A DNA stretch of 64,000 nucleotides from Candidatus Saccharimonadota bacterium (GCA_027492255.1 JAPUFB010000003.1:201889-265888), one strand, 5' to 3'. Positions 8,554 to 16,945 are shown, counted from the stretch's first letter. A program made the numbers and translations. Notes: generated by a model not told the origin, from the sequence alone.

Positions 8554-9237
8554 ATGAACCGTACAACCTGGATAGTATTATCTGTGCTTTGTGTTATAGG
8601 CCTTGGCGCACTTGTTGTATTTACTAAAAAAGAAACTGTGAAGGTTGATACTACAGACCCCACGGCAATCATCGCGAACGCTTCTGATGCTATCGGTGAT
8701 AATGTCACGGGCAAAAAGGATTCAAAGGTAATTCTCGTGGAATATGGCGATTTCCAATGCCCTGGCTGCGCCGGCTCCTTTTCTACTGTCGAGAAAATCG
8801 TAGAAAAATACGGTGATCGTATAGCATTTGTCTTTAGAGAATTCCCGCTCACACAAATTCATCCAAACGCTTATGCTGCTGCCAGCGCGGCAGAATCCGC
8901 CGGACTACAGGGTAAATTCTGGGAAATGTATCGAATGCTCTATCAAAACCGTGATTCATGGGTAAACAGTTCAGTCGATCAGCGCAGTGCGATATTTGAA
9001 GGCTACGCAACGCAAATTGGCCTCAATATCGACACATACAAACAAGATCTTGTTAGTAAGAAGGTTGCTAACAAGATTGCAAGAGATCAAGCCCTCGGTA
9101 ATAAACAGTCTGTCAGCGGCACGCCAACATTCTTTATTGATAAAACCCTCATCAGCAGCGCGGATGTTAAAAAAGTTATCAACGGTGACTCAACGCCACT
9201 CGAAACAGCGCTTGATGAAGCTCTGAAGAATCAGTAA
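8554..9237 (+). CDS. DsbA-like thiol-disulfide oxidoreductase, membrane-anchored
   Basis: This is a 227-residue protein with a single N-terminal membrane anchor (about 5-24) and an extracytoplasmic thioredoxin-fold domain of the DsbA/DSBA_2 type. The active site is CPGC (Cys69 and Cys72, in FQCPGCAG) and the cis-proline loop is SGTPTFFI (about 187-194). The expected role is forming or shuffling disulfides in exported proteins, of which this window encodes several with cysteine pairs. It is monocistronic: its own promoter lies upstream and a strong terminator directly follows. Confidence 0.9.
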   Translation: MNRTTWIVLSVLCVIGLGALVVFTKKETVKVDTTDPTAIIANASDAIGDNVTGKKDSKVILVEYGDFQCPGCAGSFSTVEKIVEKYGDRIAFVFREFPLTQIHPNAYAAASAAESAGLQGKFWEMYRMLYQNRDSWVNSSVDQRSAIFEGYATQIGLNIDTYKQDLVSKKVANKIARDQALGNKQSVSGTPTFFIDKTLISSADVKKVINGDSTPLETALDEALKNQ

Positions 9238-9252
9238 GAATATCCTGAGAGT

Positions 9253-9295
9253 AAAAAAATGACCCGGCACGGGATAGTGTGGGGTCATTTTTATA
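9253..9295 (+). terminator. intrinsic terminator after the DsbA-like gene
   Basis: AAAAATGACCC and GGGTCATTTTT form an 11-bp stem around a 16-base loop and end in a T-run. It is symmetric and could also serve the small reverse-strand gene that ends at 9301. Confidence 0.85.
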
Positions 9296-9300
9296 TAGTA

Positions 9301-9441
9301 CTAATTAGCGATATACTCTTGCCAATCAGCTGGTAGAACATCTACCACAACGCGCTTGGCCCGAGTGGGCTCTTTGCGAATTGTAATGGGCATTGGTAAA
9401 CTCCCTGCTTTTTTTGCTAACTGCGATAAACAAAAAAGCAT
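9301..9441 (-). CDS. 46-residue small protein with own promoter and strong RBS
   Basis: The reverse strand between 9441 and 9301 encodes 46 residues, ending RVVVDVLPADWQEYIAN before TAG. Three signals support it: a GGAGGA ribosome binding site five bases before the ATG, a TTGACC-N18-TATAGT promoter about 70 bases upstream (9510-9539), and a GC-rich stem-loop in the leader. The protein is basic in its first half and ends in an acidic/aromatic tail. An internal Met at position 17 (MPITIRKEPTRAKR) is an alternative start. No known family recognised. It occupies most of what would otherwise be a 400-base gap before corA. Confidence 0.6.
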   Translation of the reverse strand: MLFCLSQLAKKAGSLPMPITIRKEPTRAKRVVVDVLPADWQEYIAN

Positions 9442-9509
9442 ATATCTCCTCCATTTACTGCAGCATCGTCGACCGCGGGCACCGCGCGCGATGCGAAGAG
9501 ACGAATCGT

Positions 9510-9539
9510 ACTATAGCTTCATGAGCGTTTTGAGGTCAA
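9510..9539 (-). promoter_or_regulatory. sigma70-like promoter of the 46-residue gene
   Basis: On the reverse strand TTGACC (9539-9534) and TATAGT (9515-9510) are separated by 18 bases. The leader contains the arms GCATCG and CGATGC around a CGCG stem. Confidence 0.6.
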
Positions 9540-9631
9540 GCATGAGAATAATGAGATATATACAGGGGTCAAAGCAAAGTTATCCACACGCTATACACAG
9601 ATTTTTCCCACCTCTACCAGTGAACATTTAC

Positions 9632-10561
9632 TTAAATAATCTTTTTTGCCCGTGCAATGAAGATAGTCGCAAGCATCACGAGAAGCGTAACACCGACAAC
9701 AATAAAATAACTAAATGGTGCATCCCCAAATGGAAGACTTACATTCATCCCATACATTCCGAAAAAGACATTGGGGAGTGCGATAAGCACCGTTGCAATA
9801 GTGAGAACTTTCATCGTACGGTTTAGCTCGTTACCCGCAATTGTTGAATATGCTTCACGGATATTAACAATTGTCTTCATAGTACTTTTACATGCTTCAA
9901 TGGACTGTTCAGTATTGAGTAGTAGGTCATCAACAAGATCGGCCTCCTCCTCAAGCATAATCACATGGCGACCATTTCTCAGACGACGCAGAAGTACGGA
10001 AAGCGGCTGTAAAACTGAAAGGAATTCATTGAGCTCATCTTCTATCAGCACAAAGTCGATAAAATCACCTTTCTCAACACTCTGTGAGCGTAAACGGCTA
10101 CGGATAATTTGAATTTTACGAGATACACGATTCAAGAAAACGTCATATTCATCAACAATTTCTTCAAGGATAAGCAGTAATAGTCGCGAGGCGCTAGTTG
10201 TTGTAAATTCAAGCTTGCTATTCATAAATTTATCAAAACGCGGAAGCGTACGGTAGGCAATCGTCATGAAGAAATCCGGACCACTTACGAGAAGAAGTGG
10301 CGATGTTGACGGTTCATGTTCTTGTCCCTGATACACGTGTCGTGCATACAAATAGGTTATGGCACCGTCCTGTTCAAGACGAGGCATCTCATCCTCGTCA
10401 AGCACATCTTCAAGATCACTCACATCAAGCTTAAAGCGTTTCGCAAGATCTGTAATCTCCTTATTTGTCGGTTCTTCAACATGCACCCACGCACCCTTCT
10501 TGTAGGTAGCAAGGACAGCAAGCCGGTCTTCGACCGCTTTTTTGAAGAGATACGTAATCAC
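9632..10561 (-). CDS. corA: CorA-family magnesium/cobalt channel
   Basis: This is a 309-residue CorA-type divalent cation channel: a long cytoplasmic helical N-terminal domain, then two C-terminal membrane helices. The signature GMN is present in YGMNVSLP (about residue 270), directly after the first helix, and the short C-terminus is basic (RAKKII). Family members form pentamers that admit Mg2+. The start codon is GTG (reads M-ITYLF). A TTAAAT box six bases before it would fit leaderless transcription but is weak. It lies next to an NRAMP-like carrier in the same orientation (38-base gap), giving a small metal-transport group. Confidence 0.92.
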   Translation of the reverse strand: MITYLFKKAVEDRLAVLATYKKGAWVHVEEPTNKEITDLAKRFKLDVSDLEDVLDEDEMPRLEQDGAITYLYARHVYQGQEHEPSTSPLLLVSGPDFFMTIAYRTLPRFDKFMNSKLEFTTTSASRLLLLILEEIVDEYDVFLNRVSRKIQIIRSRLRSQSVEKGDFIDFVLIEDELNEFLSVLQPLSVLLRRLRNGRHVIMLEEEADLVDDLLLNTEQSIEACKSTMKTIVNIREAYSTIAGNELNRTMKVLTIATVLIALPNVFFGMYGMNVSLPFGDAPFSYFIVVGVTLLVMLATIFIARAKKII

Positions 10562-10599
10562 GCCTCTATTTAACCACTGTTCGCTCTGGTTACCAAAGA

Positions 10600-11940
10600 C
10601 TAGTGTATAAAGAAGCTAGCTAACATTGATATGGCAGCGATTGCCATAACGACAAAGGCAGTCCATACGCCAATTCGTGCTAATGGACTCACTGTGTATT
10701 CGCCCATGATATCTTTGTTTGCACCGATCCGCGCGATCATAGTAAGCAGCGGTACCGCAGCGACACCATTGACTACAGCAGCAATGATCAGCGCTTGAAT
10801 AGGATCAATACCGATAAAGTTAATTGCGAGACCTACTAGGGTAGCAACAATAATTACTAGATAAAATCCTTTGGCCTTTTGCCATTTGCGAGACAAGCCT
10901 TCTTTCCAGCCGACCGCTTCACTAATCGCATACGAACAACTACCGGCAAGTACTGGTATGGCGAGCAGTCCAGTACCCAGGATGCCGATAGAGAAAATCA
11001 ACTTAGCAACAAGGCCTGCGTTTGGAAATCCATGAACCAGTGGTTCGAGCGCACGCGCAGCATCAGATGCGGTATTAATTTCAGTAATACCGCTATGGTT
11101 CAGTACTGTTGCGCAGACAAGCATAATAAACCAAGCGGAGACCGCAGCCAGTGTCATGCCTACAATATTGTCTAGCTTGACGCTCGCGAGGAACTTTTTG
11201 GAAATACGCGGCGCAGAGCGATGATTGATTCCGAGCCTTTTTGCCGCTATCTCATCCTCCACAACCTCTGATGTGTCCCAGAAAAACAGATATGGCGAAA
11301 TAGTTGTCCCAATAAGTCCCACCATAATCATAATTGTTTCAAAATCGAAGGGGACATGTGTTGGATCAAGCGTCGCCGCAAATACCTCTACCCATGGCTG
11401 GCCAACCACAAAGGCAGTTATCGGATATGCAAATAAAACAATTGCTAGCCATTTTAGAATCTGCGCATAGCGCTTATAGGGAACAAATATCTCAAGCAGC
11501 AATACAACTAGCGCTGTTCCTATGACTGCACCTGCATAGGGAATAGTCGGAACAAGCAGACCAATTGTTGACGCCATGGCTCCAAGATCTGCACCAATAT
11601 TCACGATATTGGCAACGATAACAAGCAAAAGAGCAAGATACAGCATTTTTCGGCTGTAATTCTCCTTGATCAGCTCCGCCAATCCCTTACCCGTAACGGC
11701 ACCGATCCTTGCGCAAGTACCCTGGACCGACAAAAGCATCGGGAACATAAACGGAATCATCCAAAGCAGTTTATACCCATAAACCGCACCCGCTTGCGAA
11801 TATGTCGCAATACCAGAAGGATCGTCGTCTGCCGCGCCAGTTACGACGCCAGGCCCAAGTATCCGTATAAACCGACTAAAGCGCCCATGAGAATGGATAC
11901 TTTTCTGAAGCGCTCGATGTGTATGAATACGCTTGAACAT
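10600..11940 (-). CDS. NRAMP-family divalent metal transporter with variant motifs
   Basis: This is a 446-residue carrier with about 11 membrane helices and the APC-like fold of NRAMP proteins. The helix-1 motif that is DPGN in classical Mn2+/Fe2+ NRAMPs reads DDDPSG here (about residues 37-42). The helix-6 motif, usually with a metal-binding Met, reads TISPYLFFWD. These replacements place it in one of the NRAMP-related clades whose ion preference differs from or is unproven relative to MntH, so manganese should not be assumed. The basic N-terminus (FKRIHTHRALQKS) is cytoplasmic. Confidence 0.85.
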   Translation of the reverse strand: MFKRIHTHRALQKSIHSHGRFSRFIRILGPGVVTGAADDDPSGIATYSQAGAVYGYKLLWMIPFMFPMLLSVQGTCARIGAVTGKGLAELIKENYSRKMLYLALLLVIVANIVNIGADLGAMASTIGLLVPTIPYAGAVIGTALVVLLLEIFVPYKRYAQILKWLAIVLFAYPITAFVVGQPWVEVFAATLDPTHVPFDFETIMIMVGLIGTTISPYLFFWDTSEVVEDEIAAKRLGINHRSAPRISKKFLASVKLDNIVGMTLAAVSAWFIMLVCATVLNHSGITEINTASDAARALEPLVHGFPNAGLVAKLIFSIGILGTGLLAIPVLAGSCSYAISEAVGWKEGLSRKWQKAKGFYLVIIVATLVGLAINFIGIDPIQALIIAAVVNGVAAVPLLTMIARIGANKDIMGEYTVSPLARIGVWTAFVVMAIAAISMLASFFIH

Positions 11941-11971
11941 ACTTAGGCTTAATAGTAGCGGTTTAAGCTCG

Positions 11972-11992
11972 AAAAAGCTACTGCTTTTTTTC
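11972..11992. other. small stem-loop between divergent genes
   Basis: AAAAAGC-TACT-GCTTTTT forms a 7-bp hairpin followed by T bases. It lies between two divergent start codons, so it is not an obvious terminator and might act in the leader of the Kef-type gene. Confidence 0.3.
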
Positions 11993-12048
11993 TTAATATG
12001 TCATACTACTAAGGTAGAAAAACTATCGCATTGTACTAAATAAAAACT

Positions 12049-13728
12049 ATGAATTTGTTTACTGAAATCAGTCTCGTTCTCGTTATCGTTGCAGTCATCT
12101 CGCTCGTTATGCGTTTATTGCGACAACCGCTTATTATGGGCTATATACTGACAGGGATACTTGTCGGACCGAGCATGCTCAATGTTATTCAGTCGCGCGA
12201 AGCATTTGAGGGTTTTAGCAATATCGGTATCGCGCTTCTTCTGTTTATTATCGGCCTAGGTCTTAACGCCACAATCATAAAAGGACTAGGGAAAGTAGCG
12301 CTCTTTACCTCATTTTCAGTCTTTGTGCTGGTTGGTGTCTTATGTTTTGGTCTCAGCGAATCATTCGGCTTTAGTTTTAAACACGGTATTGTAATCGCAG
12401 CTGCCTTGCTATTTAGCAGCACGATCATCGTTCTTAAGATGCTTTCCGATAAGCGAGAAACGGCGCGTCTGTACGGACAAATTGCTGTTGGTATCCTGCT
12501 CATCGAAGATATTGTCGCAACAGTTGTCATCCTTGGAATCGGCGCAATCGGCACGGCTCATGGACTGCATATCGCAGATATTGCATTACTGCTTGGCAAA
12601 GGTATAGGGTTGGGGTTGACACTCTTTCTCGTTGGGGCATATATTATGCCCCGAATCGTCAAATCCTTCGCAAAAAGCCAAGAGTTTCTCTTTATCTTTA
12701 CGATGGCATGGGCATTTGGTGTTGCTACACTCTTTGATCGCCTCGGTTTATCACATGAAGTTGGCGCATTATTTGCCGGTGTTAGTCTGGCATCATTGCC
12801 TTATGCATCAGAGATGAGCTCCCGACTTAAACCACTTCGAGACTTCTTTATCGTGCTATTCTTCGTCACGCTCGGCAATAGCTTTGCCTTTGATAACTTG
12901 TCAGGCGCACTCATACCTGCCCTTGTCTTGGCTGCAGTTGTCTTAATTGGCAAGCCGTTATTTGTCATGTCGAGCCTTGGTGCACTTGGATATACAAAAC
13001 TGACGAGCTTCAAGACTGCCGTACATCTGTCACAAATCAGCGAATTTTCAATTATCCTAACTGTTTTTGCTATGAAAGTCGGACTTGCGGACGAGCGCGT
13101 CGTTGGTATTGTGACCCTTGTTGCCTTCATCACAATCGGGCTCTCTACATACCTCATGAAGTACGATGATCAACTCTACAGGCTTCTTGAATCACATCTT
13201 GGCTGGTTTGAACGAAAAAATATCCGTGAAAAGATTACCCGTAGCCTCCCGTATACCGCAATCGTTTTCGGCTATCAACACGGCGGTCACGAATTCGTTG
13301 AAACCTTCCGCGCCATGAAGCAGCGCTATTTAGTCGTAGATTATGATCCAGAAATTATTGACTATCTTGACACGCAGGGTATCCGTCATGCATACGGCGA
13401 TGCTACCGATGAAGAATTCCTGGAAGAAATTAATGCTTCAAAAGCAAAGATTGTCGTCAGCACGATGACTGACCACGGCATGAACCAGCTCCTCTTGAAT
13501 TCAATTAGAAAACAAAACTCAGACAATGTCTTTATCTGCCATGCGGATGGATTCGAAGAAGCTGATAGACTCTACGACGCAGGAGCAAGTTATGTAATTC
13601 TACCTCATTTCCTAGGAAGCGAGCGTATTAGTGGCTACATACAAAAACACGGTATCGACAAAAATATGTTCGAAAGTTTCCGTAAAAAACATGTTATCGC
13701 AATCGGAGATCGCGCCCTACGCGGCTAA
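12049..13728 (+). CDS. Kef-type cation:proton antiporter with RCK domain (CPA2)
   Basis: This is a 559-residue monovalent cation/H+ antiporter of the CPA2 family. About 12 membrane helices occupy residues 1-380, and a cytoplasmic TrkA-N/RCK nucleotide-binding domain follows (about 400-525, beginning AIVFGYQHGGHEFVETF). Family members export K+ or Na+ in exchange for protons and are gated by bound nucleotides. The glycine motif GYQHGG departs from GxGxxG, so nucleotide preference is uncertain. There is no C-terminal TrkA-C domain. Its 3' end overlaps the convergent 448-residue gene by 12 bases, so the two transcripts must be antisense at their ends. Confidence 0.9.
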   Translation: MNLFTEISLVLVIVAVISLVMRLLRQPLIMGYILTGILVGPSMLNVIQSREAFEGFSNIGIALLLFIIGLGLNATIIKGLGKVALFTSFSVFVLVGVLCFGLSESFGFSFKHGIVIAAALLFSSTIIVLKMLSDKRETARLYGQIAVGILLIEDIVATVVILGIGAIGTAHGLHIADIALLLGKGIGLGLTLFLVGAYIMPRIVKSFAKSQEFLFIFTMAWAFGVATLFDRLGLSHEVGALFAGVSLASLPYASEMSSRLKPLRDFFIVLFFVTLGNSFAFDNLSGALIPALVLAAVVLIGKPLFVMSSLGALGYTKLTSFKTAVHLSQISEFSIILTVFAMKVGLADERVVGIVTLVAFITIGLSTYLMKYDDQLYRLLESHLGWFERKNIREKITRSLPYTAIVFGYQHGGHEFVETFRAMKQRYLVVDYDPEIIDYLDTQGIRHAYGDATDEEFLEEINASKAKIVVSTMTDHGMNQLLLNSIRKQNSDNVFICHADGFEEADRLYDAGASYVILPHFLGSERISGYIQKHGIDKNMFESFRKKHVIAIGDRALRG

Positions 13729-15063
13729 TATATAGTTGTCTTGAAGTATTATGTCGGTCCGTTTATCTCGAATACAGCGCACCGTACCACCAATCGCGAC
13801 TCGATCTGAAAGAATTGCGTGCTCACCAAACTCTGTTTTAATAATCGCTTCGAACTGAGTGTCAGTAGGCTCAGCTTCAATGACATTCACTATCGTTTCT
13901 GAGTTGTTAGCATGGACTCTCGGCTTCTTTCCGCCATTACCAGTCGATACCACCTCGCCATTCACAACCGACGCCTCACATTCGGTACACATAATACTTG
14001 AGGCACAGGGATCACCGAATTGAGCAGCACCACAGAAAGGACAGTGCATCCAGATTTTTTCGCCGATGCCTTGTTTTGCTAACATTTCTTTCGGGCTCAT
14101 AGTGGACGCTATAGGGCAATCGCCGTTCGCATACTCTTTACCCTCTGCCCGTGCAGCGTCACCGGCATCAGAAAGTGATCCGACAACAGTACCGAGCTGA
14201 TGCGCCTGCTCGATAGCGGCAAGGAAGTTGTAGGTCGCACGTTCGTACTCGGGAGTAAAACGAAAATTAACTCCGTATTTTGTGCGTATTTGTTCAATTT
14301 CGTACACGTGTTCGTTTATGATTGATGGGAATTTTTCGATATATAATTTGGTATCGAGTATTTTTGAATCTTGACGACCCGCATACCACTCACCGCCGTA
14401 CTGTAGTTTCATCGCAGCATCATAGCGCTCTCGAATCACCTTGCTTGGCCGCTCGCCCTTGAGGTCTTGCATATGCCCTAAGAAGTTCATGGCAAGAATA
14501 TCCTCACTCGTCGCAGCATCCGGGATTTCGGCGCCAAACATATCAGCGACCGCCTGCAACGCAACCCTGTCGCCGCCATCAAGCGACATCGAGGTAACCC
14601 GAATCCCGTCGGCCGTTCGTTCCGTAATTCGGACCATTGTTTTCTTACGCGATTTGTCATATGCCTTCAAATCAACCTGTCCACTCAGCACACTATCAGG
14701 TGTTGGCGACATATGCATCAAGATTCCTGAACCCTCCTGATCTGACTGGAAAAATGCAATCTGAGCTCGGAACTGCGCATATTCAATATGGCGTCTGAGC
14801 AGCTCAATTGAAAATTCCGGCCGAATCTTGACAATCTCCTCAGCAGTCTGAATACCATCGAGAAATATTTTCTTTAGGGATTGTCCTTGAAAGAAGAAAT
14901 CTTCATCTTTGTACACGTATTCAAATGTGTTGTGCATTGCACCATCCACGCGTTCTGTTCCTTCAGTGAGAAGATCCGTCCAGAGTCGCTCGCGCTCAAA
15001 CCGACGATGCGTGTCGTATCGGTGCCTTTCCACTGCCCTTCTCTGTATCACCCCTGTTTGCAT
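13717..15063 (-). CDS. lineage-specific protein with zinc ribbon, behind a riboswitch-like leader
   Basis: This is a 448-residue cytoplasmic protein of unknown function. The first ~330 residues are mostly helical and charged. A four-cysteine zinc ribbon, CPFCGAAQ...CTEC (about residues 335-357), follows, and then a beta-rich C-terminal domain. There is no signal peptide or membrane helix. The first ATG directly follows the T-run of a terminator-like hairpin, and a long structured leader precedes it (15064-15300). GTG codons at positions 5 and 11 are alternative starts, the latter behind AGAAGGG. The gene is monocistronic and converges on the Kef-type gene with a 12-base overlap. Confidence 0.65.
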   Translation of the reverse strand: MQTGVIQRRAVERHRYDTHRRFERERLWTDLLTEGTERVDGAMHNTFEYVYKDEDFFFQGQSLKKIFLDGIQTAEEIVKIRPEFSIELLRRHIEYAQFRAQIAFFQSDQEGSGILMHMSPTPDSVLSGQVDLKAYDKSRKKTMVRITERTADGIRVTSMSLDGGDRVALQAVADMFGAEIPDAATSEDILAMNFLGHMQDLKGERPSKVIRERYDAAMKLQYGGEWYAGRQDSKILDTKLYIEKFPSIINEHVYEIEQIRTKYGVNFRFTPEYERATYNFLAAIEQAHQLGTVVGSLSDAGDAARAEGKEYANGDCPIASTMSPKEMLAKQGIGEKIWMHCPFCGAAQFGDPCASSIMCTECEASVVNGEVVSTGNGGKKPRVHANNSETIVNVIEAEPTDTQFEAIIKTEFGEHAILSDRVAIGGTVRCIRDKRTDIILQDNYILAA

Positions 15064-15093
15064 ATAAAAAATCTCTCGCCTTACGCCCGAGAG
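15064..15093 (-). terminator. intrinsic terminator in the leader of the 448-residue gene
   Basis: On the reverse strand CTCTCG and CGAGAG form the stem and six T follow, ending at the start codon. The 5' arm region CTCGGG can instead pair with CCCGAG (15132-15127), a possible antiterminator. Confidence 0.75.
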
Positions 15094-15300
15094 AAAAGAA
15101 AATTACCTATAGTATTTCACTTCCTGCTCGGGAAAAGCCTTTTGGAGTCTCCTCTTTTTTAGAAGAGACTCGTAGTGATTTGGCGTTCGGACTTGTCCAA
15201 TATCTACCCCTAGATATATTCGACTCACCGTTGCGGCACAGTTCGTGAATTACACACGATTACCCATCTCACTGGCTATCTGTTTGTTAACAAGGTTGAT
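15064..15300 (-). ncRNA. cobalamin-riboswitch-like leader RNA
   Basis: The ~235 bases before the 448-residue gene hold no reading frame but strong structure. The reverse strand carries, in order, elements matching the cobalamin riboswitch core. GGGTAA is followed by a stem with a TGTAATT loop (15269-15245, family form TGnnAAT). Next is CTGTGCCGCAACGGTGA (about 15241-15225, family form CnGnCCCGCnACnGTnA), a short hairpin, and AAGTCCGAACGCC (15195-15183, resembling the B12 box). AGTGA and TCACT could close the junction. A 10-bp hairpin (15145-15171) and a terminator with a competing antiterminator follow. The family is assigned from remembered consensus, one C is missing in the core, and no covariance search was possible. 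Confidence 0.5.
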
Positions 15301-15304
15301 TATA
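15299..15304 (-). promoter_or_regulatory. -10 box of the riboswitch-like leader
   Basis: A perfect TATAAT on the reverse strand, with TTTTAA at the -35 spacing, would start a transcript near 15292 that covers the whole structured leader. Confidence 0.55.
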
Positions 15305-15356
15305 GACGCAATATGTAGCGTTTAAAATAGCAAATAGACACAAAATGTAGTATTTT
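15303..15356. repeat. two imperfect 21-22-base direct repeats, candidate operators
   Basis: TAGACGCAATATGTAGCG (from 15303) and TAGACACAAAATGTAGTA (from 15335) recur with a 32-base period, roughly three helical turns. The first copy overlaps the leader promoter; the second lies toward the DUF475 gene. They may bind a regulator of both directions. Confidence 0.4.
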
Positions 15357-15378
15357 ATTCACCATCCTTTCAGTATGA

Positions 15379-15384
15379 GATAAT
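15379..15384 (+). promoter_or_regulatory. -10 box of the DUF475 gene, leaderless
   Basis: GATAAT ends eight bases before the ATG at 15393, and no ribosome binding site is present. Confidence 0.5.
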
Positions 15385-15392
15385 AGTACACA

Positions 15393-16430
15393 ATGACAAA
15401 ACCACACGCCATACATCCATTGCGGATATTTCTCGTTTCAGCACTCCTAACCCTCTCTTTGGGTGCATGGGTTGTTAGCACAAAAGGAGCGGCAGCACTG
15501 TGGCTTTTTACTATTCTTGTTATTCTTGAAGTCACCTTTAGCTTTGATAACGCCGTAATAAATAGTAGAATCCTCACTCGTATGTCAAAATTTTGGCAAA
15601 CCCTCTTCTTGACCGTTGGTATCATCTTCGCAGTCTTTATTATTCGTTTTGTGTTGCCGATTATTATCGTCATGCTGTCGAGTGGTCATGGGTTTATGGA
15701 AGTAGTAGATCTTGCGCTTAATAAACCTACATTGTACAGTGCAACACTTCATGAAGCTGCACCGATCATTAATGCGTTCGGTGGAACATTCCTACTTATG
15801 CTAGGCATCAGCTACTTTATGGATCGGGAAAAAGACATCCACTGGCTGAGGCGATTCGAGAAATACCTTTCAAAATTTGGCCGTTTCGAAAACTTCAAAA
15901 TATTTGTCATGTTGCTCGTCGCGATGATCTTGTATGGAACTGCTGAGTCCGCCCATCGCGAGATTGTTCTCGTTGCTTCCATTATCGGTACCGTGCTCCA
16001 TATCGGACTAGAACTCTTTGGTGACTATTTCTCATCGAGACAATCAGGCACGAAATTACTTGTTGGTGGCGCGGCATTTGCCTCATTTGTTTACCTGAAT
16101 ATCCTTGATGCATCATTCTCTCTCGATGGTGTGATCGGCGCATTTGCTATCACCAATGACGTACTACTTATCATGGCCGGACTTGGCGCTGGCGCCCTCT
16201 GGGTGCGTTCTATCACCGTGTATCTCACGCGCACAGGCACACTGGCAAAGTATAGATATCTAGAACACGGCGCACACTGGGCAATTCTCGTCCTTGGGAT
16301 TGTCATGCTCGTGAAGCTGTATCATATTGAACTACCCGAGTGGTTCGTGGGATCAATCGGTCTTATATTTGTTGCTACGGCGATTATTTCCAGCGTCCTC
16401 GAAAAGCGCCGTGAAGATTCTGTGCAATAA
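15393..16430 (+). CDS. DUF475 family (TerC superfamily) integral membrane protein
   Basis: This is a 345-residue protein with about nine membrane helices and two internally related halves. Each half carries the acidic membrane motif of the TerC/DUF475 group: EVTFSFDNAVIN near residue 50 and DASFSLDGVIGAFAITND near 240. TerC-superfamily proteins are linked to metal (Mn2+/Ca2+) efflux and tellurite resistance; DUF475 itself is less well characterised. It is transcribed alone, divergent from the riboswitch-led gene and convergent with yajQ (13-base gap). Confidence 0.88.
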   Translation: MTKPHAIHPLRIFLVSALLTLSLGAWVVSTKGAAALWLFTILVILEVTFSFDNAVINSRILTRMSKFWQTLFLTVGIIFAVFIIRFVLPIIIVMLSSGHGFMEVVDLALNKPTLYSATLHEAAPIINAFGGTFLLMLGISYFMDREKDIHWLRRFEKYLSKFGRFENFKIFVMLLVAMILYGTAESAHREIVLVASIIGTVLHIGLELFGDYFSSRQSGTKLLVGGAAFASFVYLNILDASFSLDGVIGAFAITNDVLLIMAGLGAGALWVRSITVYLTRTGTLAKYRYLEHGAHWAILVLGIVMLVKLYHIELPEWFVGSIGLIFVATAIISSVLEKRREDSVQ

Positions 16431-16443
16431 GTCCTGTTAGTCA

Positions 16444-16938
16444 CTAGCGATAATTCGTAAAGTTCAGCGGATAATCAAGATTTGCACTGTTCAGTGTTGA
16501 CATAACACCTTGTAGCTCATCTTTGCTTCCGCTCACGACGCGGACGGCGTCACCCTGGATTGATGGTTTAGCTTTTGGATGTGTATCACGAATAATTTTG
16601 GAGATTTCCTTTGCCTTCTCTTGGGAGAGTCCTTCAACAAATGGTATTTCTTGCCAGGCCCGCAAATTAGCTTCATGAATCTCGCGCGAAAGATCAAGGA
16701 CTTTAGCGGTCATATTTCGCCCTACTAGTTTTTTACGAAAGACATCAAGCACCTGATCAATCTGCCAGGGACTATCAGCGGTTAACTTTACGCCAGTCTT
16801 GTCACCAAGCCATTCGATAGCCGCAGCCGTCCCTTTAAAATCAAATCTATTTTCAATCTCACGCACGGTTTGCTCGTATGCGTTATTCATCTCTGCTTTG
16901 TCATATGTCGACACGATATCGAAACTATAGTTTGCCAT
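16444..16938 (-). CDS. yajQ: YajQ/UPF0234 family nucleotide-binding protein
   Basis: This is a 164-residue protein matching YajQ throughout: MANYSFDIVSTYDKAEMNNA at the start and the family pattern RFDFKGT and IRDTHPKAKPSIQGDAVRV later, forming two ferredoxin-like domains. Members bind nucleotides, including cyclic di-GMP in some species, or RNA. A longer reading frame exists upstream, but TATACT at 16946-16951 ends seven bases before ATG 16938, and this Met is the conserved family start. It is followed by a convergent gene with only 13 bases between. Confidence 0.93.
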   Translation of the reverse strand: MANYSFDIVSTYDKAEMNNAYEQTVREIENRFDFKGTAAAIEWLGDKTGVKLTADSPWQIDQVLDVFRKKLVGRNMTAKVLDLSREIHEANLRAWQEIPFVEGLSQEKAKEISKIIRDTHPKAKPSIQGDAVRVVSGSKDELQGVMSTLNSANLDYPLNFTNYR

Positions 16939-16945
16939 AGACTTT

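Noticed and set aside
9580-9599. DnaA-box-like TTATCCACA and CTATACACA as a possible replication origin
   Set aside because: Only one perfect box is present. There is no box cluster, no AT-rich unwinding region and no dnaA/dnaN neighbour.
13717-13728. Overlap of two genes as evidence of a frameshift
   Set aside because: Both reading frames are intact and the 12-base overlap is between convergent 3' ends, a normal arrangement in compact genomes.
15064-15300. Leader RNA as RNase P RNA, tmRNA or 6S RNA
   Set aside because: The conserved GAGGAAAGTCC, CCA-ended tRNA-like domain and long imperfect duplex of those RNAs are not seen. The order of motifs fits a cobalamin-type riboswitch better.
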